Assembly (NCBI GenBank): GCA_903930765.1
Contig: CAIYZV010000255.1
Location: forward strand, 1 to 52,836
From: an uncultured Pirellula sp.
GTDB taxonomy: Bacteria > Planctomycetota > Planctomycetia > Pirellulales > Pirellulaceae
Direction of reading: 5' to 3'
Length of the DNA stretch: 52,836 nt
The notes under the pieces are model-generated. The model was not told where the DNA came from. It did no database searches and saw nothing but the letters and a program-made list of their open reading frames with translations. How positions within the stretch are numbered: the first letter of the stretch is position 1; every line of letters begins with the position of its first letter. Below are positions 1 through 9,794 of the stretch, one piece after another. The position numbers and the translations under genes are program-made.

Positions 1-870
1 ATCGGTCATCACGAAAAAGATCGTATTTGCGAAGTCTCCGGTATCTTTCAATCGCTGCAAGATTTTTCCCACCTGATGGTCGGTGTATCGAACGCAGTCC
101 AAGTACTGAGCCCAGTCCTCGCGAATGATCGGGTCCTCAGGTAGATACGGAGGGAGTTTCACCGACGAAACCTCAGTGATCGAACCGAGTTCCTTGAGAA
201 CCCGATTCGGCCAATCCGACTTGGGTGCTTGGCCGCGGAATTTCCCGCCATGCAGCTGGATCTGGACAAAGAAAGGCTTCCCTCGATCGCGCCGCGCCCA
301 GTGTGGTTGGTCGTACGATTTCTCAGGACTCCACTCGAAGTTGTAATCCGTCTTTGCAATCTCCACACGATCGTTTTTTGCAAGCTGCTCATCGTTCTTT
401 AGGAATGCTTCCCACGTCAGATTATTGACGTGGTAGCCATGCTCATGAAACAGTTCGGTAACCAAAGGAACATCCGAGGGCAACTGAATCAAATGGCCGG
501 GAACGCTCGAACGATGATTTTGAACTCCAAGGCTGGTCTGATACCGGCCGGTGATCAGTGCCGAACGCGCAATACTGCAAATGGGGGCTGTCACAAACGC
601 TTTCGTGAATCGAACCCCAGAGGCGGACAACCCATCGATGTTCGGAGTTTGGATCGTTGTTTCCCCGTAGCAGGAGAAATGCGCGGACATATCCTCGATG
701 ATGATCCACACGATATTCGGAGAATTCGTACTTGGTCGACTCGAGTTGTTGGTATTCGTTTCGCGCAGCGCAGGCTCAACAGCGATCGTTCTTGAAAACC
801 ATGTCAGGGCGAACATGAGAACGACGGTTGCACAAACGAGAGGATCGAGGATTCGTGAACGATGCAACAT
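1..870 (-). CDS. Sulfatase family protein (partial; C-terminus runs off the window start)
   Basis: Manual reverse-complement translation from ATG at 868-870 is open to base 1 (290 codons): MLHRSRILDPLVCATVVLMFAL...NSPNIVWIIIEDMSAHFSCYGE...TPNIDGLSASGVRFTKAFVTAPICSIARSALITGRYQT. Sulfatase N-terminal signature; absent from the ORF track because it has no stop in the window. Confidence 0.9.
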   Translation of the reverse strand, partial: MLHRSRILDPLVCATVVLMFALTWFSRTIAVEPALRETNTNNSSRPSTNSPNIVWIIIEDMSAHFSCYGETTIQTPNIDGLSASGVRFTKAFVTAPICSIARSALITGRYQTSLGVQNHRSSVPGHLIQLPSDVPLVTELFHEHGYHVNNLTWEAFLKNDEQLAKNDRVEIAKTDYNFEWSPEKSYDQPHWARRDRGKPFFVQIQLHGGKFRGQAPKSDWPNRVLKELGSITEVSSVKLPPYLPEDPIIREDWAQYLDCVRYTDHQVGKILQRLKDTGDFANTIFFVMTD

Positions 871-904
871 GGGTTTGGCTTTCTCCAACTCTGTTTAAAG
901 TCCG

Positions 905-2410
905 CTATGGCTGCGTGGTACCGAATTGTTTTCGGTAAAGCGTTTTGAAAGGATTCTCATCTGGTCCGACGGCATCTTCGTTGACGAGATATCCCTGCAC
1001 CGAAACCCACCATCGATCGTAGGCTTGGGCTAATTCACGCACAACTTCCGGATGAGATGCCGCGATATTCATCGTTTGACCGGGATCGGCGAGCACGTCA
1101 AACAGTTCCCATTGCGGCATCGCTTTGCCTTTAACGCTAACCAACGTATACCGAGTATTCCGAATAGCGCACTGTGCGTACTGAAATCCCTCGGGCGACG
1201 TGCCTTTGGGCCAGCGTCCCAAGTGTGTCACCAGTGTGCGCTCCTCCCAGTTGGCATGGGGATCACGAAGGATAGGACCGAGGTCTCGGCCTTGGATTTG
1301 CGGTTTAGCACGATCGTCCAACGTTGCCTTGGCAAGCGTTGCTAGCGTAGGGAAGAAATCGATGTGGGCGGTAAGGGCATCGCATGGACCAGGATGGATC
1401 CTCGATGGCCATCTCCAGAAGGAACTGGCTCGAGTGCCTCCCAGCCACGGAGTACCCTTGGAACCGCGCATCCCCGCGTTGAACTTCGTCCCACCGATCG
1501 CAGACCCATTGTCATTCATAAAAACAATCAGCGTGTCATTCGTAATTTCCCATCGATCTAACTGCTCTAAGAGGGCTCCGATGTTCTGATCGATATTGTG
1601 GATCATTCCATAAAAATTTTTCAGCTTTTCATCCAACCCGAGCCCGTCATAAAGCGCGGCATCCTCGGGCCGAGCGTTGTAGGGATCATGCGGCGCATTG
1701 GTCGCGATCCAACAAAAGAATGGCTTGTCCGTACGCTTTTGCCCCATCCACTCGATCGCTTTTCGAAAAAAGACGTCCGTGCAGTAACCCTCCGTTTTTT
1801 CGAAAGTACCGTTATGAAGGATCGCTGGATTGAAATAGCTGTTCCCTGGAGCATCCCCGCAACTTCCCGGATACGATTGGCCGATGCCTCCTGCGCCGTG
1901 AATAAAGACCTCTTCGAATCCGCGGCGATTCGGCTGGTACGGCTCCTCGTCTCCCAAATGCCATTTGCCAAAGATCCCTGTCGCATATCCGGATCCTCGC
2001 AACATCTCTGCCACCGTCACCGCATCGAGAGACAGTCGCTCCCGTTCGAGAATGGTGTGCGTTATCCCATTGAAGAACTCGTGGCGCCCTGTCATCAGCG
2101 CCGAGCGGGTCGGGGAGCAGGTGGGAGAAACAAAAAAATTGGTGAACGAACGACTCTCTCGCTCCAAGCGATCCAGGTTGGGGGTCTTCAAAATCGGATT
2201 GCCGTGTGCGGATATATCCCCGTACCCTTGATCATCCGTGAGCACCACGATGATGTTCGGCTGGTCCTCGTTGACTCCTGCCTTCGCGCCCCCCCGCGCT
2301 GACAGATCCAGAGATTCTTCAGCCCTTCCGTTGGCAAGAAACGATCCACACACCCACCAGCACGCCAGCAGCAAACCTGCACTGCGTATTTTTACCCAAG
2401 CGGTATTCAC
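905..2410 (-). CDS. Arylsulfatase-like sulfatase
   Basis: 501 aa ORF with signal peptide, PNIIVVLTDDQGYGD, and the canonical sulfatase motif CSPTRSALMTGRH; FGKWHLGD. Confidence 0.95.
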   Translation of the reverse strand: MNTAWVKIRSAGLLLACWWVCGSFLANGRAEESLDLSARGGAKAGVNEDQPNIIVVLTDDQGYGDISAHGNPILKTPNLDRLERESRSFTNFFVSPTCSPTRSALMTGRHEFFNGITHTILERERLSLDAVTVAEMLRGSGYATGIFGKWHLGDEEPYQPNRRGFEEVFIHGAGGIGQSYPGSCGDAPGNSYFNPAILHNGTFEKTEGYCTDVFFRKAIEWMGQKRTDKPFFCWIATNAPHDPYNARPEDAALYDGLGLDEKLKNFYGMIHNIDQNIGALLEQLDRWEITNDTLIVFMNDNGSAIGGTKFNAGMRGSKGTPWLGGTRASSFWRWPSRIHPGPCDALTAHIDFFPTLATLAKATLDDRAKPQIQGRDLGPILRDPHANWEERTLVTHLGRWPKGTSPEGFQYAQCAIRNTRYTLVSVKGKAMPQWELFDVLADPGQTMNIAASHPEVVRELAQAYDRWWVSVQGYLVNEDAVGPDENPFKTLYRKQFGTTQP

Positions 2411-2670
2411 TGGAAAATTCCTGTCTTAATTGCCATTCGAGTCTTTGATTCGCAGGCCGATCATTATCGATTTCGTCGATCCGACGGTATCGAATATAAT
2501 CTTTCGAAGGGTTCAATTGCAGCACCGGCCACCGATAGCTAGAGTAGCCTTGGGTTTATCGTGAGCTGCTGATCCTTCTTGACGTAGGATTTTAGCCCCA
2601 AGGGGATCGTCGCCGACGGCGGTCCATTCCAAGACAACATCGAGAGTTAGCCCGCCTGTGAGAATGACGA

Positions 2671-3207
2671 ATGAGTGAGACGACGAGTGTGGAGCAAACC
2701 CCCAAAACCATCATCGAGCGTCTTGGGGATACCTCCAAATGCCCGATTTGCTGGTCCGATGTCCACGAAGAAGCATACCATTGCAACAAATGCAGGAACT
2801 TCTTTTGCTTCCATTGCCGCGCGCGGTTGACGGGCGCGGAATCACCGCTGCAGTGCGTGAACAAGGTCTGTGGGTATTATGGCAAACTCGTTTGCAATAA
2901 CTGTGACCCACAGCACAAAAAAGATGAATCCCCGACCGAGTACATGGAGCCTTTCGATGGGTATTGGCCGCTGTGGTTGTTGGTCACCATCATCGCTTCG
3001 ATCGTGTTTTGGTTATACACCAATTGGCTTGCAGCACTCATTGCTTTTGTCGGTTTGTATGGGGGGTTAGGGGCCATTATGCAATCCATGGGTTTGAATA
3101 TTTTTGGGATTGAGCGCAAGGTGGTGATGCAGCGAGTCTCCAACTACCACTCCTGTATTTGTTGCGAACAACCAGTCAAGGTTGTCAATCTGCACGAGAA
3201 GCATTAA
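2671..3207 (+). CDS. Hypothetical zinc-ribbon/RING-like membrane protein
   Basis: 178 aa; repeated Cys pairs (CPICW, CNKC, CFHC, CNNC) followed by two hydrophobic segments. Confidence 0.7.
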   Translation: MSETTSVEQTPKTIIERLGDTSKCPICWSDVHEEAYHCNKCRNFFCFHCRARLTGAESPLQCVNKVCGYYGKLVCNNCDPQHKKDESPTEYMEPFDGYWPLWLLVTIIASIVFWLYTNWLAALIAFVGLYGGLGAIMQSMGLNIFGIERKVVMQRVSNYHSCICCEQPVKVVNLHEKH

Positions 3208-3267
3208 TCGCTGCCTACGCACCGCCTGAACTCCGCCAGTTCTCCACTCGATACTCCCAAAGATTCC

Positions 3268-3933
3268 ATGGCCACGTTCGAAGTAAAACAACTTGAAGGA
3301 ATGCGATATGTCGATATCCATCTGGACCATGAAATGGTTCGATGTGAATCGGGCGCACTGAACTACATGATCGGAGACATCGCGATTTACTCGCAATTGG
3401 TTCCATCCGTGGGAGGTGCCGTTTCGTCGCTGCTGGCAGGTGAATCGGTCTACCGTCCGACCTATTCCGGAACAGGAACGATCACGCTCGAATCCTCGCT
3501 GGGAGGCTTCCACATCGTGGAACTCAACGGGGAATCGTGGATTCTCGAGAAAGGAGCCTACTGGGCTTCGGAAGGCTCGGTGAAACTTCAGTTTTTTAAG
3601 GAGCGATTGCTTACGTCACTATGGGCCGGAGAAGGCATCGTCTATCTCCAGACGAAAGTTGCCGGGGAAGGCAAGGTTGTTGTAACCACCAAGGGTCCCG
3701 TTGAAGAACTCTTTCTCGAGGATGGCAAAGAAGTAGTCGTCGACGGCGATTGCGTGATCGGAAGAACTGCAAGTGTTTCGTTCAAGATGAAGCGGCCGAC
3801 CAGAAACTTTATGGGGCGATTTACAGCAGGTGAGCCGTTTGTGAAAGTCTACACAGGCCCTGGAAAAATCCTTCTTAACCCCACCTTCTACTGGCGGTAT
3901 TACATGTCGATGCAAAAGCAAAAACAAAGATAG
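3268..3933 (+). CDS. AIM24/TIGR00266-like family protein
   Basis: 221 aa; pattern resembling AIM24 family (VRCESGALNYMIGDI..., GTGTITLESSLGGFHIVELNGESWILEKGAYWASEGSV, GPGKILL). Confidence 0.75.
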   Translation: MATFEVKQLEGMRYVDIHLDHEMVRCESGALNYMIGDIAIYSQLVPSVGGAVSSLLAGESVYRPTYSGTGTITLESSLGGFHIVELNGESWILEKGAYWASEGSVKLQFFKERLLTSLWAGEGIVYLQTKVAGEGKVVVTTKGPVEELFLEDGKEVVVDGDCVIGRTASVSFKMKRPTRNFMGRFTAGEPFVKVYTGPGKILLNPTFYWRYYMSMQKQKQR

Positions 3934-4018
3934 TTGCTGCTCTGCTCACCAATAACCGACTGGCCATTTGGTAAATTGAAGTTGGATACAGACCCCCTGA
4001 ATCCGTGCCAAGCCTTGA

Positions 4019-5473
4019 ATGCGTGTGAGCAACTTCATGTTTCTCGATACCCGAATTTTTGTGTTCGCAACCCTGCTCGCAGTAGGGGGCTTGGCCATTC
4101 CATGCGAACGCATTTGGGCGCAAACGCCAGCGATCGCCCAGGAGAACGAGTCGTCTGGGCTTGATAGCGAAAAAACGGAAGCTCCTTATGCCATCGCGAT
4201 TTTTTCCGCCGATGCGACCATCCCGCTAAATCACCGCTGCATGGGTGTCCTACCTCAGAAATCGGTCAGCATAACGGATCCACTGTTCGTGCATGGATTT
4301 GCAATTTTGGGTCCAGAGAAACCGATCATTGTCGTCGCTATCGATTGGTGCGAAATCCGAAATTCCTCGTACGATGCATGGCGAGATCGGCTGGCAAATG
4401 CTGCTGGGACTACGCGCGAGAGAGTGTTGGTAAGCTCCCTGCACCAGCATGATGCCCCCGTGATCGATGCCGATGCCCAGGCTCTTTTGGACAGCGTGGG
4501 TTTGGTCAGCGAACTCTTCGATCCCGAGTTCCATGAGTCGGTCTTGCAACGCGTCGAGGAAGCGTTGAAAGATGCGATTGCCACAACGACACCGATCACT
4601 CACGTGGGTTACTCGGAAAGCGTTGTTGAGGACATTGCGTCGAATCGACGCATGGTGAATTCCGAGGGGAATGTATCGTTTTCTCGCGGAAGCAGCAGTG
4701 GACGGGAACCGCTATTTCGCGATGCCGAAACGGGACTCATCGACCCGAAACTTCGAACCCTGTCTTTTTGGAATAGTGATCAATGCTTGCTGGAGTACCA
4801 CACCTACGCGACTCACCCTATGAGCTATTACGGCCGCGGCGAAGTCACCTCGGACTTTGTCGGATTGGCCCGCGAGCGGCGCAGGCGAGATGATCGCCGC
4901 GTCGCACAAGTTTATGCATCGGGGTGTAGTGGCGATGTGACCGCAGGAAAATTCAACGACGGGACTCCGGAGTCGCGGAGGAAATTGACGGATCGATTGT
5001 ACGAGGCAATGTGCCATTCCAGCGACCATATTCAGCGAATACCGATGGAGCAACTCACATTCAGAAATGAGTCCCTAGACCTCGAACCGAGCCGCGAGGA
5101 GAACCTCGGGATCGATTTTCTTACCGCCCAACTCCACGATGAAACGCTTTCCACCGAAAAAAGAATCTTGGCAGCCATGGGGTTGGCGTCTCGGAACCGT
5201 GTCGCGCGAGGCCAAACCATCGACATGCCCTGCGTCGATTTTCAAGTAGCCCGGGTTGTCGTATTCCCTGGCGAGAGTTTCGTGGGTTATCAATCGATCG
5301 CGCAGGAGTTGAGTCCAGGCAAACCGGTCCTGCCCATCGGTTACGGAGAATGCTGGACAGGATATGTCCCCACCGAATCCGCCTTTCTCGAAGGGTTTCA
5401 CGAGAGTTGGTTGTGGGTTGCCCCAGGAGCCGAAGCCCGAATTCGGTTGGCTCTCCACTCGCTATTCCAATGA
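4019..5473 (+). CDS. Secreted hypothetical protein, neutral/alkaline ceramidase-like
   Basis: 484 aa, signal peptide, THPMSYYGRGEVTSDFVGLARERR and YASGCSGDVTAGKFN resemble non-lysosomal ceramidase-like proteins. Confidence 0.65.
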   Translation: MRVSNFMFLDTRIFVFATLLAVGGLAIPCERIWAQTPAIAQENESSGLDSEKTEAPYAIAIFSADATIPLNHRCMGVLPQKSVSITDPLFVHGFAILGPEKPIIVVAIDWCEIRNSSYDAWRDRLANAAGTTRERVLVSSLHQHDAPVIDADAQALLDSVGLVSELFDPEFHESVLQRVEEALKDAIATTTPITHVGYSESVVEDIASNRRMVNSEGNVSFSRGSSSGREPLFRDAETGLIDPKLRTLSFWNSDQCLLEYHTYATHPMSYYGRGEVTSDFVGLARERRRRDDRRVAQVYASGCSGDVTAGKFNDGTPESRRKLTDRLYEAMCHSSDHIQRIPMEQLTFRNESLDLEPSREENLGIDFLTAQLHDETLSTEKRILAAMGLASRNRVARGQTIDMPCVDFQVARVVVFPGESFVGYQSIAQELSPGKPVLPIGYGECWTGYVPTESAFLEGFHESWLWVAPGAEARIRLALHSLFQ

Positions 5474-5573
5474 TCGACGATGTCGTTCTGGCGATGTCGG
5501 CCTGGTCCTGCCGATCATCGCCGATCTGCCAAGCACTTGTAATTTGGCGACGTTTAGATGGCGACGAATACGC

Positions 5574-6725
5574 TCACTCGGCATCGCCGCTTAGGACTTC
5601 ACCGCCAGCTCGCGTCCCCATAGCCCGCCAAATATTCGGTTGGATGTTGCTGTTGACCGGACGGACAGAGCCATCCATCAATAACCCGTGGACCAAACCA
5701 GCATGGTAGCTGCGAGAAGTAATTATCGCAGATGTAATTGAAGTCTGGTCGGTACCTTCACGGATTCCGCTGACGTCGATGTCATACGTTTTTCCGTCGC
5801 TGTGCTGGTACAGAAACGGGGTCTGCGGAGTGAATGTCGTAGTAAAGCCAGTGTGAATGGCTCGACCACAAACCCATTCGGTGTGACCGCTCGTCGCAGA
5901 CCAAACACCACCAACATGGCTTACCGATGCTGACTGCGGTAAGGCTGGTGGAACTGAAGGAAGCGTGGTGGCATCATGAAATCGAGGGGTGAATGCCTTC
6001 ACCTCAGCGAATCCAACCGTGTTGCTGAGACCGTCGACAAAATGTGCCGTTGCAAACCGACTGTTCGGAGCAAAAGCACCTCCACCATCTTGCCTCGTCA
6101 TCGGATTCCAGACCATGTACTCTCCGACGGACATCGCGTAGTTCAATGGATAGTGCTCGGGAATGTTGGTCGATGCATTCAACCGCGGTCGATCGTTTAC
6201 TTCGCTTGGACAAAGCAAGACCGGAACTCTCGTCGCAGCAACTCCATAGGGAGGAAACTGCGATCGGTTGTCGGGATGATGGTAGCCGACCGAAAAATCG
6301 ATCTTTCGAAAAATCGTATCCCCTTCGACGTAGGGGAGTAAAAAACTCTGGCCCGACCACGGCTGGGTGGAACTTCCTCCACGGGTGATCGCCGAAGAAG
6401 GAAACCGTTTGAAGGCACTCTCATAGTTGTGCAACGCCAGACCTAGCTGCTTCAAATTGTTGCCACAACTCATCCGGCGAGCCGCTTCTCGGGCCGCTTG
6501 GACGGCAGGCAAAAGCAACGCGACCAAGACCCCCACGATGGCGATAACGACCAGCAACTCGACCAAGGTAAATCCGGGGCGGTCCGAGGGTCGCGCCCCT
6601 CGCAACCTTCGTTGTTGCCGCATCGGGATCTTTAGAAAATGAAATTCCAGACGGAACCGTCCCGCTAGAACTTGGTTCCCTGACAGTTTTTTCAGCCTGC
6701 GCATTCCAATCGACTCCTCGATCAA
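5574..6725 (-). CDS. DUF1559 domain protein with prepilin-type N-terminal cleavage/methylation motif
   Basis: PGFTLVELLVVIAIVGVLVALLLPAVQAAREAARRMSCGNNLKQLGLALHNYE, classic planctomycete DUF1559 signature. Confidence 0.93.
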   Translation of the reverse strand: MIEESIGMRRLKKLSGNQVLAGRFRLEFHFLKIPMRQQRRLRGARPSDRPGFTLVELLVVIAIVGVLVALLLPAVQAAREAARRMSCGNNLKQLGLALHNYESAFKRFPSSAITRGGSSTQPWSGQSFLLPYVEGDTIFRKIDFSVGYHHPDNRSQFPPYGVAATRVPVLLCPSEVNDRPRLNASTNIPEHYPLNYAMSVGEYMVWNPMTRQDGGGAFAPNSRFATAHFVDGLSNTVGFAEVKAFTPRFHDATTLPSVPPALPQSASVSHVGGVWSATSGHTEWVCGRAIHTGFTTTFTPQTPFLYQHSDGKTYDIDVSGIREGTDQTSITSAIITSRSYHAGLVHGLLMDGSVRPVNSNIQPNIWRAMGTRAGGEVLSGDAE

Positions 6726-6814
6726 AAACCCAGCAAATTATTGGCTGGCTGAGGAACGCTCCACTTCGAAACGCTCCAGTCGCTTGCTCATTTCCTAACA
6801 CGGGCACCATTGTT

Positions 6815-6831
6815 ATTGAGACTCAATCTCA
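6815..6831. promoter_or_regulatory. Overlapping inverted repeats upstream of hemP (candidate metalloregulator operator)
   Basis: ATTGAGACTCAATCTCA contains ATTGAG-A-CTCAAT and TGAGA-N5-TCTCA, ~95 bp upstream of the hemP start. Confidence 0.35.
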
Positions 6832-6925
6832 CTACAATCCCTTCAGGCGTTTTTTTCGCAACAAAACATGCGAAAATGTCGCATTCAAGACGCTGGCCAG
6901 CCTGACCGCAAGCACCCAAATTGCC

Positions 6926-7132
6926 ATGAGCAAAGAGCCTGAACCGAACCCCGCCGAGGATACCTCGCTCCCGAATGCCCCCCTGCGACGCCTGCAGAAC
7001 GTAGGTTCCATTCCAAAGATCATCTCCTTTGCAGAGTTGTGCCGATGTGGAGATGAGATCTGGATCGAAAACGAAGGTGCAATTTATCGACTCCGCCGAA
7101 CGCGGCAAGGAAAACTGATCCTGACCAAGTGA
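6926..7132 (+). CDS. hemP: HemP-like hemin uptake protein
   Basis: 68 aa ending in ...IWIENEGAIYRLRRTRQGKLILTK, matching the HemP C-terminal signature (YRLRxTRQGKLILTK). Confidence 0.8.
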   Translation: MSKEPEPNPAEDTSLPNAPLRRLQNVGSIPKIISFAELCRCGDEIWIENEGAIYRLRRTRQGKLILTK

Positions 7133-7315
7133 ACCAATCGCGAGCGAGCAATACCTAGCTGCCCTCGCCGTTGAATCGGAGGTCCCGCTTTTTGGTTTTC
7201 CCCTCTTTTTTCATACTCGCTCAAAGCTCGACCACAGTATCCTAGATTCAGACGTTGTTTAGCGGTCAGGGGGCCGTTTACTTGGTTTCTCTAGAGTCGT
7301 TGGGGCTCCCGGGTC

Positions 7316-8266
7316 ATGAGCGATTGCTTGAGCCCTAAAACCGAAAAGGTTCTCAAACGCCGAGGCAAATCCCTCGCGACCTTTCGCGCTTGTGCGTTAG
7401 TCGTCCGCGATCAAATCGCATCCGTTAGGCAACTGCTCAAAGCGATTCAAAGCAAGGGCTATGACGACGCGACGCATGTTCATGAACTTCGCGTCGCTTG
7501 CCGGCGCGCTCAATCACTGGTGCTTTTCTTTGAAGCAGCAGCTCCTGTTTCTCTCCTGGATCCGATTTCAAAACGCCTTCGGAAAATACGTCGGGCAACC
7601 AATGAAGTTCGCGAACTGGACGTCTTGATCGAGAACATCCGTGACTGGCGGGTTGTTCCGAACCGAGAACGGCTTCTACGAATCCTACGGAAGCAACGCG
7701 AAGATGCAGCAAAGAGAATGTACGATGCGCTAAAACCAGACTTCCATTCGAAGACTCTTCGCAAGCTTTCGAAACAACTTTCTCTTTCCCTGAGGACGAA
7801 CAGTACCTCCACGGATGAGCCATCTCCATTACTTGAGACTCCGTTCCGTGATTTTGCAATCTCTTCCTTGCGCTGCCAACTTGAGGACTATCTCTCCCGT
7901 CGTCCATCAGCCTGGAACGATCTTGATGCGATCCATCGGTTTCGCATTCAAGGCAAACATGCTCGCTACAACCTGGAATTGGTTTCTGTTGTCATTCCAA
8001 AAAAGACTGCGATCAAAGCGCTAAAGGCATTCGTTGAGATCCAGACCGAATTGGGAGACCTGCATGACCTGGCTCAAGGCGTATCGATGGTTCAAGCCCA
8101 ACTCGAATCGGCAGGCAGTCTGACACTTGCAGCGGCATGGCAGACCATTTTTGACCGCGAGCGTCGAAAGCTCAGCAGGATGCAAAAGCAACTACCCAAT
8201 CAACTCTCCGACGCCCGGTTTCAATCGCTCCATCGGCACCTAAAAAAACTTCTCGCCAGCGACTAA
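7316..8266 (+). CDS. CHAD domain-containing protein
   Basis: VHELRVACRRAQSLVLFFE... and IHRFRIQGKHARYNLE: paired conserved His/Arg helices of CHAD. Confidence 0.85.
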   Translation: MSDCLSPKTEKVLKRRGKSLATFRACALVVRDQIASVRQLLKAIQSKGYDDATHVHELRVACRRAQSLVLFFEAAAPVSLLDPISKRLRKIRRATNEVRELDVLIENIRDWRVVPNRERLLRILRKQREDAAKRMYDALKPDFHSKTLRKLSKQLSLSLRTNSTSTDEPSPLLETPFRDFAISSLRCQLEDYLSRRPSAWNDLDAIHRFRIQGKHARYNLELVSVVIPKKTAIKALKAFVEIQTELGDLHDLAQGVSMVQAQLESAGSLTLAAAWQTIFDRERRKLSRMQKQLPNQLSDARFQSLHRHLKKLLASD

Positions 8267-8309
8267 TCGTTCAATTCTTCCCATTCAAGTCCGCGAGACT
8301 TCATCGCCA

Positions 8310-9521
8310 TCAACGCGCAACTGCTATTTGGCCTGACCCGGTCAGTTCGCGCAGTAAATGGTTCCATCGGAATGTCTCCGACATTGCAGATTGAGAAACG
8401 GCTTCTCGAGCAAATAGCTCGGCCCGCTCACTTTGTCCGTCCAAACGCAACAGCGTTGCGAGCAAAAGAATTTCACGACCGCTCGTCGTCGGCTGGGCGA
8501 GCACCCTGCGAGACAATGATTCCATCAAGCTACCGACATCAATATTGGAAGCTTCTAAGTATGCTCCCATCGTTTTCTCTCCCAGACTATCCGATTCGAT
8601 CGTTCCGCCTCGCGCGCACGCGAGTTCAAACAGGTCGAGCGCACGATCCATGTCCCTCAATCCGGCCCCAGACTCAGTGTCTAAAACAACCTGCCGGATC
8701 GCGACGAGTTCAAGCACCGCGTGTCGAATAAGGACGGAATGGTGTTTGGGCGAGTTGATCTTGTCCATGCGCCGGCATCCTTGATAGGCCGACTCCCAAT
8801 CTCCGCGTGCTACCATATCATCGATCAAGCCAACTGCGGATTCCGTCCACACAGGAGAGTAGGCCTGCAAAGGCCTGGGATTATCCGACGTGACCACCAA
8901 CGCTTTCGCCCGTGCCGAAGGTGTACTGATAGGGGCACTGATCGGGGCGGAAGCCACCCGTCGTACCATAGACTCCTGTGTGCGACTGGGCCAACGGTTC
9001 GCTCCGTTGGCTCCGTTAGTTCCGTTGCTTTCGAAGCCAACCGTGGTCACCCTAGTCCATGATTGGCCCCTACTCGATGGCTGAATGGTCGAGGCTCCGT
9101 AGAAACTTGGGGTCGCCGGCCAATCATACGGATCGAGATAGTCGGAATAAATCGGGGTTGAGTATACCGGCTCACAAGTGACGGGGGGAACGTAGGCTCG
9201 CGTTCCGTAGTAGCACGCCCGACTCGGACAGCATCGCGCTAACCCGAATGCACGGCATGACAGATAACCGCCATAGCAACTGGGCGTTGCATAGTAGGGG
9301 ACTGCATAAACCGGAGCCGCATAGATCGGTCCCGAAACCATCGCAGGCGCATAGTAAATCGAAGGACTCGAGTAAACGATAGGAGATCGACACCACGGGC
9401 GCGAAAAACAACCATACCCATAACCGAAGTAGCACCGATGCCACGCCTCTGCCGATTGGCCCCAAACGAGACACAGCAATGCCATGCCAATCATCAGCTT
9501 CGAATTCAATCGCATCGACAT
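8310..9521 (-). CDS. Secreted hypothetical protein with Tyr/Cys/Pro-rich N-terminal region
   Basis: 403 aa; signal peptide then YFGYGYGCFSRPWCRSPIVYSSPSIYYAP..., C-terminal helical repeat-like region. Confidence 0.7.
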   Translation of the reverse strand: MSMRLNSKLMIGMALLCLVWGQSAEAWHRCYFGYGYGCFSRPWCRSPIVYSSPSIYYAPAMVSGPIYAAPVYAVPYYATPSCYGGYLSCRAFGLARCCPSRACYYGTRAYVPPVTCEPVYSTPIYSDYLDPYDWPATPSFYGASTIQPSSRGQSWTRVTTVGFESNGTNGANGANRWPSRTQESMVRRVASAPISAPISTPSARAKALVVTSDNPRPLQAYSPVWTESAVGLIDDMVARGDWESAYQGCRRMDKINSPKHHSVLIRHAVLELVAIRQVVLDTESGAGLRDMDRALDLFELACARGGTIESDSLGEKTMGAYLEASNIDVGSLMESLSRRVLAQPTTSGREILLLATLLRLDGQSERAELFAREAVSQSAMSETFRWNHLLRELTGSGQIAVAR

Positions 9522-9697
9522 CGATCCGCTCCCGTGGATTGCAACCCAGTACTTGTAACCGTACTCATTCAGCCGGTGTCAGGATAAAACACCTTCGCTA
9601 TTCTAGAGCAGACTTGGTACCTCATCCATGAATTTGCTCAATTCGGCGGAAGATTCATGGGGCTGGGATCAACGTGGAATCTAACCACTTCAAAAAC

Positions 9698-9733
9698 GAA
9701 AAAACGCTGGGAGGACAATCCACCCAGCGTTTT
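9698..9733 (-). terminator. Rho-independent terminator for the VWA protein gene
   Basis: Minus strand AACGCTGGG-N11-CCCAGCGTT followed by TTTTCG; 9-bp GC-rich stem plus U-tract. Confidence 0.8.
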
Positions 9734-9794
9734 ATGGTTTGAATCGATGCGTCCGCAGTCAAGTCTTGGCAGAACCGGTCGCAATCAAGCGATA

